Below are positions 63,117 through 64,000 of a stretch of 64,000 nucleotides of DNA, piece after piece. The notes under the pieces were generated by a model that searched no databases, was not told the DNA's origin, and saw only the letters and a list, made by a program, of their open reading frames with translations. Positions within the stretch are counted from its first letter, which is position 1. Each line of letters starts with the position of its first letter. The position numbers and the translations under genes are program-made. Origin of the DNA: Burkholderia sp. BCC0506 (lineage in GTDB: Bacteria > Pseudomonadota > Gammaproteobacteria > Burkholderiales > Burkholderiaceae); contig NZ_CADFEN010000010.1 in the NCBI RefSeq assembly GCF_902833145.1, positions 124,001 to 188,000 on the forward strand, read 5' to 3'.

Positions 63117-64000
63117 TCAGGACGGTTGCACGGCCGCCGCACCCGGCGCAGGCGTTTCCGCCTGCGGCGCCGGGCCCGCGGTGCGCGTGCCGGCGTCGGC
63201 CGGGCGCTCGATCAGCGGCGCGAGCGCCGGCGCCATCGACTTCAGCAACTGCACGGCCATCGCGCTCGTGAAGTCGTAGCGCGCCGCATACGGCTCGTGC
63301 GCGGTCGCCGTCAGCACCCCGAAGAACCGGTCGCCGATCGCGAACACGAAGGTGCCGCTGCGGTTGACCTTGCGCGACTCGATCAGCCGCGCGCCGCGCG
63401 CGTACACGTTGAAGCGCTGGTCGCCCGTCCCCGTCTTGCCGTACACGTCGAGCGTCTTGCCGTCGGGCAGCGTGAGCCCGCCCGCGAGGCGGCGCGCGGT
63501 GCCGTGGAGCACGACGTCGCGCAGCAGCGTGCGCGTCACGTTGACGACCTCCGGCGACAGCATCGGCTGCGGCTGAGCGGGCGCGCGCACGAAGCGGGTT
63601 TCGTACGGCGTGCCCTTCGCGAAATCGAGCCGGGTGATCGTCTCGGTCGGCGCCTTCTGGCCGCCGTTCGCGATCAGGCCGATCAGTTTCGCGAGCGCGT
63701 CGGGCTGGTCGCCCGATGCGCCGATCGCGGCCGCATACGATGGCGTCACTTCCGCGAACGGGTAGCCGAGCGCGCGCCACGACTTCGTGATCTCCGCGTA
63801 CGCGCGCAGCTCGACCATGCGGCGGATGCGCCGGTCCTGCGTCGCGTGGTAGCGGGTCTTGTACAGCCACGAATACGTGTAGAAACGCGCATCGCGACTG
63901 TCGCGCTGAACCTCGGCGAGCGACGCGCCGGGGTGCGCGCGCAGATAGTTGAGCGTCCACAACGCGAGCGGATGGATGCTCGCGATATAGCCGCGGTCGT
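63117..64000 (-). CDS. penicillin-binding protein/transglycosylase-transpeptidase, C-terminal part
   Basis: The gene continues beyond the right edge; about 294 C-terminal residues are visible. The transpeptidase KTG box is YGKTGTGDQRFNVYA, and GYIASIHPLALW near the edge plus RMVELRAYAEITKSWRALGYPF fit the C-terminal region of class A-type PBPs with a long linker. An Ala/Pro/Glu-rich tail ends the protein. The catalytic serine and glycosyltransferase domain should lie outside the window. The frame is open to base 64000, so no start is given. Confidence 0.75.
   Translation of the reverse strand, partial: DRGYIASIHPLALWTLNYLRAHPGASLAEVQRDSRDARFYTYSWLYKTRYHATQDRRIRRMVELRAYAEITKSWRALGYPFAEVTPSYAAAIGASGDQPDALAKLIGLIANGGQKAPTETITRLDFAKGTPYETRFVRAPAQPQPMLSPEVVNVTRTLLRDVVLHGTARRLAGGLTLPDGKTLDVYGKTGTGDQRFNVYARGARLIESRKVNRSGTFVFAIGDRFFGVLTATAHEPYAARYDFTSAMAVQLLKSMAPALAPLIERPADAGTRTAGPAPQAETPAPGAAAVQPS

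Noticed and set aside
1-64000. tRNA, rRNA, CRISPR arrays, insertion sequences, prophage or integrative elements
   Set aside because: I looked for tRNA cloverleaf signatures, regularly spaced repeats, transposase or integrase motifs and AT-rich islands and saw none; base composition is uniform except at short regulatory gaps.

Overview
The window looks like chromosomal DNA of a Burkholderia species, probably of the B. cepacia complex. It is very GC-rich throughout and densely coding on both strands. Gene neighbourhoods are typical of betaproteobacteria: lptD-surA-pdxA-rsmA divergent from amgK-murU, glyQ-glyS-gmhB-plsC, miaB-phoH-ybeY-chaC-corC-lnt, and an FMN riboswitch in front of ribB. The assignment is inferred from gene content; no rRNA or tRNA was seen that could confirm it. 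I saw no insertion sequence, prophage, CRISPR array or integrase.

Layout. 1-6.5 kb: fatty-acid beta-oxidation genes (a dehydrogenase-hydratase fusion, a thiolase, an enoyl-CoA isomerase-like protein), then fdhD, a nitrate-reductase-associated protein and a hotdog thioesterase. 6.7-18.1 kb: an Atm1-type ABC exporter, peptidoglycan recycling (murU, amgK), outer-membrane assembly (lptD, surA), pdxA and rsmA, a DMT transporter and glyoxalase I. 18.2-23.7 kb: the minus-strand run glyQ-glyS-gmhB-plsC-metallopeptidase, ending at a strong terminator. 23.9-32.8 kb: a TPR-glycosyltransferase protein facing the long minus-strand run miaB-phoH-ybeY-chaC-small lipoprotein-corC-lnt. 33-37.3 kb: a LysR/MFS divergent pair, an XRE-cupin regulator and riboswitch-controlled ribB.

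37.5-45.7 kb is the most distinctive part. It opens with a 63-residue orphan peptide that has a double-glycine leader. A sugar/cyclitol-type locus follows. On the minus strand it has a LacI-type regulator, two TIM-barrel isomerases, an IolG/MocA-like dehydrogenase and a HAD phosphatase. Divergent from the regulator is a three-gene oxygenase system (membrane di-iron oxygenase, Rieske ferredoxin, ferredoxin reductase) of the MocDEF type known from rhizopine catabolism. Two near-identical palindromes, one in front of the isomerase operon and one between the regulator and the oxygenase operon, tie the halves into one regulon. I infer that it demethylates or hydroxylates a methylated inositol-like compound and feeds the product into cyclitol oxidation.

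45.8-51.6 kb holds glycerol catabolism (glpD, glpK, glpF, with glpR further upstream), interrupted by a small lipoprotein and a 65-residue unknown protein beneath a CsoR-like palindrome. 51.8-64 kb holds gamma-glutamyltransferase, a ferritin-like di-iron protein, RhlE helicase, a pair of c-type cytochromes, CopD, the galactonate genes dgoD and dgoR (dgoR apparently using an ATT start codon), two small metal-binding-type proteins and the end of a penicillin-binding protein that runs off the right edge.
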